A stretch of DNA of 64,000 nucleotides, from the NCBI RefSeq assembly GCF_009793335.1, contig NZ_WING01000001.1, positions 2,728,001 to 2,792,000 of the forward strand, given 5' to 3'. The notes under the pieces were generated by a model. The model did not search any database and was not told where the DNA came from. It was given only the letters and a program-made list of their open reading frames with translations. Each line of letters opens with the position of its first letter. Position 1 is the first letter of the stretch. This DNA comes from Actinomadura sp. J1-007 (GTDB lineage: Bacteria > Actinomycetota > Actinomycetes > Streptosporangiales > Streptosporangiaceae). Shown here piece after piece: positions 27,132 to 34,883 of the stretch. The position numbers and the translations under genes are program-made.

Positions 27132-28168
27132 TTGCCGCACCTCTCGGCGGTCAGCGGCACGCCCGTCGGCCGCGGGTGGTTCTCGCCCGGGTACTGCTTG
27201 TATTCGGCGCCGGTCAAGGCGGCCTCGCACAGGTAGAGGTTGAGCCAGGAACCGTACGACCCGATGCGCCCGATCGTCGCCATCTTCACCGGCAGCGTCT
27301 TCAGGAACGAGTCGACCGTCGGGGAGTCGTCGGCGAGGTTGGTGGACAGCCGCCCGAGCTGCGCGATGTCGCGCTTGAGCGGCTCGCGGCCGTCCTTCAG
27401 CAGACCGGTGGTGGTGCTCGCGAGGTCGTCCAGCGCGGTGATCGCCTCCCCGATCGGGCGGCGGTCGGCGGCGAGGCCCGACACCAGCCGGCGCAGCGTG
27501 CCGATCAGGTCGTCCAGGTTGTCGCCGCGCGCGTTGACCGTGTCGAGCACCTCGTTGAGGTTGCCGATGACCTCCCCGATCACGCGGTCCTTGTCGGCGA
27601 TGCCGCTGGTCAGCGACGCGACCGTGGACAGCAGGCCCTCGACGGTCGGGCCCTCGCCCTGGAGCACCTGCACGATGGAGCCGGCGAGCTGGTTGACGTC
27701 CTTCGGCGACAGCGCCTGGAACAGCGGCTGGAACCCGTTGAACAGCTGGGTCAGGTTGAGCGCGGGCGTCGTCCGCTCGACCGGGATCGTCGCGCCGGGC
27801 TTCAGCGTGCCGGGCGCGCCGGTGCCCTGCCCGAGCTCGACGTACCGCTGCCCGATCAGGTTGAGGTACTTGATCGTCGCGGTGGAGGTGGCCGGCAGCC
27901 GCCGCCCGTTCTCCACGGTGAACGACACCCGCGCCGTCCGGCGGTCCACGACGTGGATCTCGCCGACCCGGCCGACCTCGACGCCCGCGACGCGCACGCT
28001 GTCGCCCTCGCGCAGCCCGGACGCGTCGGTAAACCGGGCCTTGTACGACGCCGTTCCGCCGCCGCCGAACTGGGTGATGCTGAGCGCCAGCATCGCCGTC
28101 GCGACCACGGTGACCGCGACGAACGCCAGCGACTTGACGATCGGGCCGGTCAGCCCTTTGCGCCTCAC
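27128..28168 (-). CDS. mceB: MceB-like MCE/MlaD protein
   Basis: 346 aa from GTG 28168, which overlaps the MceA stop by 4 bases. N-terminal TM helix (SLAFVAVTVVATAMLALSI), MCE domain (YKARFTDASGLREGDSVRVA, YLNLIGQRYVELG), and a helical stretch with LTQLFNGFQPLFQALSPKDV typical of MceB. The C-terminus YGSWLNLYLCEAALTGAEYK carries the conserved cysteine seen in this subunit. The frame is intact and overlaps MceC by 4 bases. Confidence 0.92.
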   Translation of the reverse strand: MRRKGLTGPIVKSLAFVAVTVVATAMLALSITQFGGGGTASYKARFTDASGLREGDSVRVAGVEVGRVGEIHVVDRRTARVSFTVENGRRLPATSTATIKYLNLIGQRYVELGQGTGAPGTLKPGATIPVERTTPALNLTQLFNGFQPLFQALSPKDVNQLAGSIVQVLQGEGPTVEGLLSTVASLTSGIADKDRVIGEVIGNLNEVLDTVNARGDNLDDLIGTLRRLVSGLAADRRPIGEAITALDDLASTTTGLLKDGREPLKRDIAQLGRLSTNLADDSPTVDSFLKTLPVKMATIGRIGSYGSWLNLYLCEAALTGAEYKQYPGENHPRPTGVPLTAERCGK

Positions 28169-29531
28169 TTGAGCCTCACCTCCGTGCCCCGGTAGATCGG
28201 GCCCGCGAGGACGCTGCTCCAGTCGGGCAGCGTCTCGGGGACCTCGTGCAGGTCGGGCGCGAGCAGCTCGTTGACCAGGCGGTTCTCCTCGGGGGAGTTG
28301 GGCAGGCCGAGCCCGCCGGGCGCCACGGCGACGGGCGTGGAGGCGTTCGCCGGGGCCGCCTTGGCGGCGCCGGACGGCGTGCCCGCCGCGCCGTACGGCA
28401 CGGAGTAGCAGTGCGGCCCGCTGCGGTCGGTGTAGCGCGGACGGTCCCGGCCCGGGAGGTAGCGGCCCTTGGACGGCAGCGTGCTGACGTTGACGTGCAG
28501 GCCCGGGTGCTTGGTGCCCTTGCCGAGCACCTCGTCCATCACGGGCACGAAGTCGCTCAGCATCTTCAGCGTGCACGGCAGCTCGGGCGAGTACTTCTGG
28601 AGCAGCCCGAGCGTCGGGCGGCTCTCGGCCGACAGCCGGATGAGGTTGGCGGAGTTCTCGTGCAGGAAGTCCGACAGCCCCTGCGACGCGTCCGTCACCG
28701 ACGCGTAGAGCTGGGCGAGGTCGCCGCGCTGCTGGACGATCGAACGGCTCGTGTAGGAGAAGTCGTTCAGCGCCTGGAGGATGTCGGGCGCGGCCTCGTC
28801 GTACGCGCGGCTGACCGAGACCAGCTCCCTGATGCTCCGGTTGAGCGCGGGCACGCTCGGGTTGATCTTCTTCAGGTACGCGTCCAGCTCGACCATCGTC
28901 CGGCCGAGCTGCTCGCCGCGGCCGTCGAGCGCCTGCGACACCGCGGTGAGCGTGGCCGACAGCTCGGCGGGCTGGACGGCGGTGAGCAGCGGGTACAGGT
29001 TGTCCATCACGCGCTGGAGCTCGATCGCGTTGGCCGAACGGTCCTGGTCGATCACGCTGTGCGCGGTCAGCCGTGCGGTCGCGGGCTGCGCGGGCGGCAC
29101 CAGCGCCACGAACCGCTGGCCGAACAGCGTGGTCGGCAGGAGCTGCGCCGACACGTTCGCGGGGAGCCGCTTCATCTTGTCGGGCTGGATCGCCAGCCGC
29201 AGCGTCGCGGTGCTCCCGTCGGACGAGACGTCGCGGACCTCGCCGATGACGACGCCGCGCAGCTTCACGTCGGCGTGCGGGTGCATCTCGCTGCCCGCGC
29301 TCGCGGTGCGGAGCGTCACCCACGACACGTCGGTGAACGACTTGTTGTACTGGGCGATCGACACCCAGACCAGCAGCAGCGGGACCAGCAGGAACCCGAC
29401 CCCGGCGAGCCGCCTGCGCACCAGCCCGGAGGTGTCGGTCCGCCGCCGCGCCCGGCGGCGCGGAGCCGCGGCGCCCGGGCCCGCGGGGCGTCCGGCGGGG
29501 CCGCCGGCGGCGGGGGCGTCGGCGCGCTCAT
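28165..29531 (-). CDS. mceA: MceA-like MCE/MlaD protein, N-terminus frameshifted
   Basis: The expected start is ATG 29531, overlapping the YrbE stop as ATGA and reading MSAPTPPPPAAPPDAP. After about 20 codons this frame diverges. The neighbouring frame reads ARRRTDTSGLVRRRLAGVG into the TM helix FLLVPLLLVWVSIAQY and continues as a full MCE protein (LRTASAGSEMHPHADVKLRG, LLPTTLFGQRFVALVP) to 28165. One missing base between about 29455 and 29520 reconciles them. If no correction is made, GTG 29421 gives a 418-aa protein beginning just before the TM helix. The helical region includes QRVMDNLYPLLTAVQPAELS, typical of MceA. Confidence 0.88.
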
Positions 29532-30364
29532 CCGGCCACCTTCACCGTGGTGGTCGTGCCCCACACCGCCAGGCTGAAGAAGAAGTCGCTGACGCTGATG
29601 AGCACGATGGAGGTGCGGACCGCGCGGCCGACGGCCTGGCCCACCCCGGCAGGGCCGCCGGCCGCGCGGTAGCCGTAGTAGCAGTGCGAGAGGATCACCA
29701 GCACGCTGAACACCAGCACCTTGAAGAACGAGAGGATCACGTCCACGGGCGACAGGAACAGCCCGAAGTAGTGGTCGTAGGTGCCCGCCGACTGCCCGTT
29801 GACGAGGACGGTCACCTCGCGGGACGCCACGAACGCGCAGAGCAGGCCGATCGCGTACAGCGGCACGATCGCGACGGCGCCCGCGATGATCCGCGTGGTC
29901 ACCAGGTAGGGCAGGCTCGGGATGCCCATGACCTCCAGGGCGTCCACCTCGTCGCTGATCCGCATCGCGCCGAGCTGCGCGGTGAACCCGGCCCCGACCG
30001 TCGCCGACAGCGCGAGGCCCGACACGACCGGCGCGATCTCGCGGGTGTTGATGTAGGCGGAGGCGAACCCGGTGAACGCCGAGGTCCCGATCTGCTGGAG
30101 CGCGGAGTAGCCCTGCATGCCGACGACGACGCCGGTCGCGAGGGTCATCGCGACCATCACGCCGATCGTCCCGCCGATCACGCCGAGCCCGCCGCTGCCG
30201 AACGCGACCTCGGCGAGGAGCCGCTGCACCTCGCGGCGGTAGCGGCGCAGCGCGCGCGGCGTCCACAGCAGCGACCTGACGTAGAAGGTGCCCTGGTCGC
30301 CGGGCTGGTCGAGGAAGCGGAACCAGCGGACGGGCCCGGCCCGGACCCCGGTGAGCAGACTCAT
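29528..30364 (-). CDS. yrbEB: YrbE/MlaE-type permease (second)
   Basis: 278 aa from ATG 30364. MlaE-family membrane protein with about five or six hydrophobic segments. Family signatures include GMQGYSALQQIGTSAFTGF, APVVSGLALSATVGAGFTAQ, and GAMRISDEVDALEVMGI, the cytosolic coupling helix that docks on the MlaF/Mkl ATPase. The gene lies 3 bases downstream of the first permease. No Mkl-type ATPase gene is present in the window, as is usual for actinobacterial mce operons. Confidence 0.93.
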   Translation of the reverse strand: MSLLTGVRAGPVRWFRFLDQPGDQGTFYVRSLLWTPRALRRYRREVQRLLAEVAFGSGGLGVIGGTIGVMVAMTLATGVVVGMQGYSALQQIGTSAFTGFASAYINTREIAPVVSGLALSATVGAGFTAQLGAMRISDEVDALEVMGIPSLPYLVTTRIIAGAVAIVPLYAIGLLCAFVASREVTVLVNGQSAGTYDHYFGLFLSPVDVILSFFKVLVFSVLVILSHCYYGYRAAGGPAGVGQAVGRAVRTSIVLISVSDFFFSLAVWGTTTTVKVAG

Positions 30365-30367
30365 CGC

Positions 30368-31153
30368 TCAGCCCCCCTTCGGCGGGACGACCTGGAGGTA
30401 GATCGCCGTGATCGCGAGGTTGAGCATGAACAGCAGCAGGAACGTGATGACGACCGACTGGTTGACGACGTCGCCGACGCCCTTCGGCCCGCCCTTCGGG
30501 TTCAGCCCCCGGTACGAGGCGACGACGCCGGCGACGAACCCGAACAGCAGCGCCTTCGCCTCCCCCACGTAGATGTCGGGGAGCTGCGCGAGGGCGGAGA
30601 AGCTCGCCACGTACGCGCCGGGGGTGCCGCCCTGCATCAGCACGTTGAAGAAGTAGCCGCCGCCGACGCCGACGACCGAGACCAGGCCGTTCAGCAGGAA
30701 CGCGACCGCGACGCACGCGAGCACGCGCGGGACGACCAGGCGCTGCACCGGCGAGACGCCGAGCACCTCCATCGCGTCCAGCTCCTCGCGGATCTTGCGG
30801 GCGCCGATGTCGGCGCAGATCGTCGAGCCCGCCACGCCGGACACCAGCAGCGCCACGATCATCGGGCTGGCCTGCTGGATGACCACCAGCACGCTCGCCG
30901 CCCCGGTGAACGACTGCGCGCCGAACTGCTGGGTGAGGGAGCCGACCTGGAGCGAGGTCACCGCGCCGAACGGAATGGACACCAGCGCGGTCGGCAGGAT
31001 CGTCACGCTCGCGATGAACCAGAACTGCTCCACGAACTCGCGGAACTGGAACGGGCGCCGGAACATCATTCCGAACACCGAGATGCCGAGCGCGAACATC
31101 CGCCCCGACTCGCGCAGCGCGCTCGCCGGAATGGCGATGACAGGCGTAGCCAC
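30368..31153 (-). CDS. yrbEA: YrbE/MlaE-type permease (first gene of the mce operon)
   Basis: 261 aa. GTG 31153 follows a strong GGAGGGAGG ribosome-binding site. MlaE-family permease: FREFVEQFWFIASVTILPTA, PMIVALLVSGVAGSTICADI and GARKIREELDAMEVLGVSPV, the ATPase-coupling helix. It begins a minus-strand operon of twelve genes down to 20381 that encode a complete Mce lipid/sterol importer apart from the ATPase. The upstream region contains an inverted repeat at 31219-31236. Confidence 0.93.
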   Translation of the reverse strand: MATPVIAIPASALRESGRMFALGISVFGMMFRRPFQFREFVEQFWFIASVTILPTALVSIPFGAVTSLQVGSLTQQFGAQSFTGAASVLVVIQQASPMIVALLVSGVAGSTICADIGARKIREELDAMEVLGVSPVQRLVVPRVLACVAVAFLLNGLVSVVGVGGGYFFNVLMQGGTPGAYVASFSALAQLPDIYVGEAKALLFGFVAGVVASYRGLNPKGGPKGVGDVVNQSVVITFLLLFMLNLAITAIYLQVVPPKGG

Positions 31154-31218
31154 GGCCGACCTCCCTCCTTTTAGCGTGGGTTACTGGGAGCGGAACAGAT
31201 TAAACAGCCGACGACATT

Positions 31219-31236
31219 CAGGTGTCTTGTCACCTG
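31219..31236. promoter_or_regulatory. Inverted repeat upstream of the mce operon
   Basis: Perfect 6-base arms CAGGTG and CACCTG surround TCTTGT. The site lies about 70 bases upstream of the yrbEA start and 23 bases beyond the preceding lipoprotein stop. It may be an operator of the mce operon or part of a terminator; there is no clear U-tract on the minus strand. Confidence 0.4.
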
Positions 31237-31258
31237 ACTGCGGAATCCCGTTCGGCGA

Positions 31259-31801
31259 TCAGGTGCCCAGGCGCTGGCAATCGGAGCTCTGGTCGAACGC
31301 GGCGCCGAGGCGGGGATTGGCGCGCAGGTCCTTGGTCGGCCCCTGGTAGGAGTTGAAGCGGGCCAGCTTCTGGCCGACGTCCGTGAGCGACCTGGTGAGC
31401 GTCGCCTTGTCCTTGACCTTGGCCTTCGCGAGCGCATCGGCGGTCGCGCCGACCTCCTGGCCGACCTTGGTGAGGTTGGCGAGCGCGGTGTCGTAGCCCG
31501 CCCGGCCCCCGTCGACGGGCGGGGCCCCGGCCGCGCGCAGCGTCGCCTCCTGGGCCTTCAGCGACCCCGACAGGTCGCGGAGGAACTTGACGATGGAGGA
31601 CTTGGACTTCGGGCCGTTCTTCGGGTCCACGGTCGGGAACCTCAGCGTCGCGCCGCTCTGCTTGACCGTTCCACAGATCCGTCCGGCCCAGGCGAGTTGC
31701 GCCTTGGTGGGCTTGTCGTCGCCCGAGTCGTCACTGCATCCCGCCACCGACGTGGCGGTCACCGAAGCGAGGACGACCCCGCAGACCAGTCGCCGTATCA
31801 T
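31259..31801 (-). CDS. Hypothetical lipoprotein
   Basis: 180 aa from ATG 31801, preferred over the ATG five codons upstream because GGAGG lies about 9 bases before it. The signal ends in SVAGC, followed by an acidic SDDSGDDKPTK linker. The mature part is helical (FLRDLSGSLKAQEATLRAAG, ALANLTKVGQEVGATADALA) with cysteines in GRICGTV and SSDCQRL. I recognise no family. It is probably anchored on the outer face of the membrane. It lies directly upstream of the mce operon. A TTGTC-N7-GACAA palindrome sits about 140 bases upstream of its start. Confidence 0.8.
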   Translation of the reverse strand: MIRRLVCGVVLASVTATSVAGCSDDSGDDKPTKAQLAWAGRICGTVKQSGATLRFPTVDPKNGPKSKSSIVKFLRDLSGSLKAQEATLRAAGAPPVDGGRAGYDTALANLTKVGQEVGATADALAKAKVKDKATLTRSLTDVGQKLARFNSYQGPTKDLRANPRLGAAFDQSSDCQRLGT

Positions 31802-31940
31802 GTCTTTTTCCTCCATGACCTTCAGTGTTGCAGCGATGTTACTGACGAACGTCCCGAAGTGACAGGGCCGTCCTATTCACGAGTACCGGAACGCCATTTA
31901 TGTTGTTCCGGAGAAACATTTCTCGGGGGCCGGTCGAATA

Positions 31941-31959
31941 CTTGTCGCCGGATGACAAG
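31941..31959. promoter_or_regulatory. CTTGTC-N7-GACAAG palindrome
   Basis: Perfect 6-base arms CTTGTC and GACAAG flank GCCGGAT. The site lies between the lipase stop (31978) and the lipoprotein start (31801). The same TTGTC-N7-GACAA form, with a related spacer GTCGGCT, occurs at 42581-42597. An operator is likely, although a terminator role for the lipase gene cannot be excluded. Confidence 0.5.
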
Positions 31960-31977
31960 AACCGGCCGCCCGCCGGG

Positions 31978-33303
31978 TCACCCGCCGCGCTTCGCGGCGG
32001 GGCAGTCGCCCGCCGCGGGCTTGCCCGCGAGCCGGTCGGCGATGAACGCCATCGCGTCGGCGTTGCCCCGGTAGACCAGCGTGATGTGGCTCAGGTTCTC
32101 CCAGGGCTTCCAGGTGACGTTCATGCCGAGCGCGCAGTAGTCGTCGTGCAGCAGCGACGCCTGGTTGTAGTTGACGATCTCGTCTGTCTTCGAGTGGTAC
32201 TGGAGGACGGGCACCTTGATCGGGGCCTGTCCGAGCCGGTTCTCGGTCGCCCGGGTCAGCCAGGGGCCGCGCAGCGGGCTCTGCACGAAGAAGTCCTTGA
32301 GCCGCTTGTTCTGGTAATCCAGCAGCAGTTCCAGCGTGCAGCCGCCGTCCTCCAGCCTCTTCACGGCCGCGCGTCCGGCGTCGTTCAGCTCGGAGTCGAA
32401 CGGCAGCTCGGGGTAGGCGTTGTGCAGGCCCATCAGCGCGGGCAGCACGAACCCGAACGCCGGCCTGCCGTCGAGGCGGAGCGCGACCGACACGACGTCG
32501 GCGGGGACGCCTCCGCCGACGACGCCGGCGAGCGCGAGCTCCGGCCCGTACGACGGCTGCATCTGCCCCGCCCACATCGCCGCGCCGCCGCCCTGCGAGT
32601 AGCCGCGGAACACGACCTTGGCGTCCTTGGACAGCCCCGACTCCGGAAGGCGCTGCGCCGCCCGCACCGCGTCGATCAACGCCGAGCCCATCGCCTTGCC
32701 GACGATGTAGGTCGTCTTCGGCTGCGCGTGGTAGCCCTCGTAGTCGGGCGCGGCGACCGCGTACCCGGCGGCCAGCATCTCGTTCAGCGCGGACTGCTCG
32801 TAGAACGCGCCCGCGTCGATCATCTTGGACGGCGCGCAGCGGAACGCCGGGCCCTCGGTGCCGGGCCCGAACCCGATGATCGGCGCCTTGGCGCGGTCGC
32901 CCGCCTTCGGCACCAGCACGGTGCCGGTCACCGCGTTCGGCTTGCCGTTCGCGTCCGTGGACAGGTACATGACCTGCCAGGCGTCGGCGAGCCTGCGCGC
33001 CGCCGGCGGTCCCGCCTTGGCCGGGCGGGCGCGGATCACGTCGCCCGGCGACCCGGCGGGCAGCGGCGACGGCGGCGTGTAGAACGCGTCGCCGGGCGGC
33101 CCCGGGTCGGGGGCGGCGGCCCGCACGGCGGCGGGCGCGACCGCCGAAGCGGTGGACGCGGCGGTGGACGCGGCCCCCGCCGGTACGGCGAGCGCGGCCA
33201 CGAGCGCGGTGGTCGTGAGGGCCCGCGCCGGACGGGAGCGCCTCGTACGGGACAGCGCCGCGCGGGACAGCGCCGCGCGCGTGTGGGGGAACCTGCTCTG
33301 CAT
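31978..33303 (-). CDS. Secreted lipase (LIP / secretory lipase family)
   Basis: 441 aa from ATG 33303, which overlaps the upstream DUF6801-like stop as TGATG, so the two are co-translated. An arginine-rich N-region and a long Ala-rich signal peptide (LTTTALVAALAVPAGAAS) indicate export. Landmarks of the secretory-lipase family are IIGFGPGTEGPAFRCAP, YAVAAPDYEGYHAQ, the nucleophile elbow RGYSQGGGA (Ser236), PVLQYHSKTDEIVNYNQ (acid region) and ENLSHITLV (catalytic His). It hydrolyses lipid esters outside the cell. Its linkage to DUF6801-like proteins and mce genes suggests it feeds lipid uptake. Confidence 0.9.
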   Translation of the reverse strand: MQSRFPHTRAALSRAALSRTRRSRPARALTTTALVAALAVPAGAASTAASTASAVAPAAVRAAAPDPGPPGDAFYTPPSPLPAGSPGDVIRARPAKAGPPAARRLADAWQVMYLSTDANGKPNAVTGTVLVPKAGDRAKAPIIGFGPGTEGPAFRCAPSKMIDAGAFYEQSALNEMLAAGYAVAAPDYEGYHAQPKTTYIVGKAMGSALIDAVRAAQRLPESGLSKDAKVVFRGYSQGGGAAMWAGQMQPSYGPELALAGVVGGGVPADVVSVALRLDGRPAFGFVLPALMGLHNAYPELPFDSELNDAGRAAVKRLEDGGCTLELLLDYQNKRLKDFFVQSPLRGPWLTRATENRLGQAPIKVPVLQYHSKTDEIVNYNQASLLHDDYCALGMNVTWKPWENLSHITLVYRGNADAMAFIADRLAGKPAAGDCPAAKRGG

Positions 33304-34781
33304 CACGAGCCTCCGGCCTGACCCGCGGTCCCGGGGGCGGCCGTCAACGTGACGGTGTTGCCCGGCCCCTCGGTGACGGCGCTGATGAACGGGGTGAGCG
33401 GCCCGCAGCCCTGGAGCGCGGGCAGCGTGTAGACGCCGGTGACCGTTCCGCCGGCCTCCCTGGTGAAGCCGGTCGCCGCCAGCGCGAGGACCGTCGGCGA
33501 GGCGGTCGCGCAGGTCCCGCCGCCGCCGATCTCGATGCCGAAGATCCGCACCGACGGCAGCCGGACGTCCACCCGGGCGGTCCCGGCCAGCCCGGCGGCG
33601 GACAGCGTCCCGGTGGCGCGCTCGTGCTGGGTGAACGACAGGTCGGCGCCGGCGGGCAGGAAGCCGAGCACCTGGAACGTCCCGGTGGTCCGGTCGAGCT
33701 CCAGGTCCCCCTGGAACCCGCCGTCGGACTCCAGGTCCAGGCCCATCCGGCCGCCGAGCGGGACGCTGCCGTTCGCCGCCTTCACGAACGAGGACCCGGA
33801 CAGCCCGTACGCCACCGGCGGGGGCGGGCCGACCACGACCGGCAGCGGCGGATCGGACGGTTTCGACTCGTTGCCGGCCCTGTCGAATGCCGACACGGTG
33901 AACGCGTACTCCTTCCCGCGCTCCAGGCCGGTCAGGACGAGCTCGGTCCGGTCGGCGACGGTCCAGGTCTTCGCGCCGTTCGACCGGACGCGGTACCCGG
34001 CGACGCCGGAGCCGCCCGGCTCGTCGCTGACGGCGTCCCACGCGAGGGTCACCGAGTCGGCCGTCCTCGCCGCGACGCGCAGGCCGCCCGGCACGGGCGG
34101 CGGGGTCGTGTCGTCCGGGACGATCTCGAACTCGGCGAGCAGGTTGTCCTGGCCGGGCTCCTGGACGCATTCGGACTCGAACGTGCCGAGGCCGCTCGGC
34201 CCGCCGTCCTCCAGCCGGGGCGTCAGCGTGAGCAGCAGGTTCCCGACGTTGATCCGGCCGGGCCCGGCCTTGCGGAACTTCAGGTTCGGGGAGGTGCCGC
34301 GGGCCTTCACGTCGAACGGCCCGGAGGCGGGGAGCGGGGTCTTCTCCAGCGTCGAGGTCACCACGGCGCCGAAGCCCTTCGGGTAGTCGGGCGTGGTGAG
34401 CGTCGCGTCCGCGACGGCCGTGCCCTCGACGGTCTTGCTGTAGAGGGCGACCAGGCCCCTGGTCGACTCGGCGCTCACGGTGGACACCGAGTCGACGGTG
34501 AACTTCGGCACCGGGACGTTCACGGTGACGGTCTTCGGGATGTCCGCGTCGATCTTGACGGCCACGCGCTGCGGCCCGATCAGCGGGAACGTGCACTGGT
34601 AGTTCAGCGTCAGCGACGCCGGCTCGGCGGCGGACGCCGAGGCGGCCGGCGCCGCGGGAGCGGTGGCGGCCACGCCGGCGAGGGCGGTGGCCGAGCAGAG
34701 CGCCAGCGCGGCGGCGGCCGCGCGTCCGGCCGTCGCGCGTCCGGCCGCTGCGCGCTCGGCGCTTCCTCTGGTGGATCGCAC
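33303..34781 (-). CDS. Secreted DUF6801-like protein with one FN3 domain (paralogue 1)
   Basis: 492 aa from GTG 34781, 9 bases after GGAGG; the GTG at 34799 overlaps that site and is less likely. A signal peptide (AAAAALALCSATALAGVAATA) is followed by an N-terminal module with LTLNYQCTFPLIGPQRVAV, KTVEGTAVA, NVGNLLLTLTP and FESECVQ. One FN3 domain (GGLRVAARTADSVTLAWDAV) and a C-terminal module follow (VRIFGIEIGGGGTCATASPT, LPALQGCGPLTPFISAV, EGPGNTVTL). Both modules contain paired cysteines, likely disulfides. The N module resembles what databases call DUF6801; the name is from memory. It is coupled to the lipase gene. Confidence 0.83.
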   Translation of the reverse strand: MRSTRGSAERAAAGRATAGRAAAAALALCSATALAGVAATAPAAPAASASAAEPASLTLNYQCTFPLIGPQRVAVKIDADIPKTVTVNVPVPKFTVDSVSTVSAESTRGLVALYSKTVEGTAVADATLTTPDYPKGFGAVVTSTLEKTPLPASGPFDVKARGTSPNLKFRKAGPGRINVGNLLLTLTPRLEDGGPSGLGTFESECVQEPGQDNLLAEFEIVPDDTTPPPVPGGLRVAARTADSVTLAWDAVSDEPGGSGVAGYRVRSNGAKTWTVADRTELVLTGLERGKEYAFTVSAFDRAGNESKPSDPPLPVVVGPPPPVAYGLSGSSFVKAANGSVPLGGRMGLDLESDGGFQGDLELDRTTGTFQVLGFLPAGADLSFTQHERATGTLSAAGLAGTARVDVRLPSVRIFGIEIGGGGTCATASPTVLALAATGFTREAGGTVTGVYTLPALQGCGPLTPFISAVTEGPGNTVTLTAAPGTAGQAGGS

Positions 34782-34813
34782 GCGCTGTTGCCTCCTCACG
34801 CCCGGCGGGTGGT

Positions 34814-34846
34814 GCCCCCGCCGCCGCTGACCGCGGCGGCGGGGGC
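34814..34846. terminator. Hairpin after DUF6801-like paralogue 2
   Basis: Perfect 13-base arms GCCCCCGCCGCCG and CGGCGGCGGGGGC with a 7-base loop. It lies between the stop of paralogue 2 (34884) and the start of paralogue 1 (34781). It lacks a strong U-tract, as is usual for actinobacterial terminators. Confidence 0.65.
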
Positions 34847-34883
34847 CGTACTGTGCCCCGTCACCCGGGGACCGGATCGCGCC

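Noticed and set aside
22617-27230. A single 1537-codon minus-strand frame that could be read as a giant MCE fusion protein
   Set aside because: It joins MceC, an out-of-frame shadow of MceD, MceE, and the MceF tail. MceD is intact in another frame, and internal starts overlap stops. The continuity results from apparent single-base losses, not a real fusion.
25972-29531. Programmed ribosomal frameshifting at mce gene junctions
   Set aside because: Breaks also occur in unrelated genes (GNAT, low-complexity protein, partial 3' gene) with the same sign and G/C-run context, and there is no consistent slippery heptamer plus downstream structure. Sequence error is simpler.
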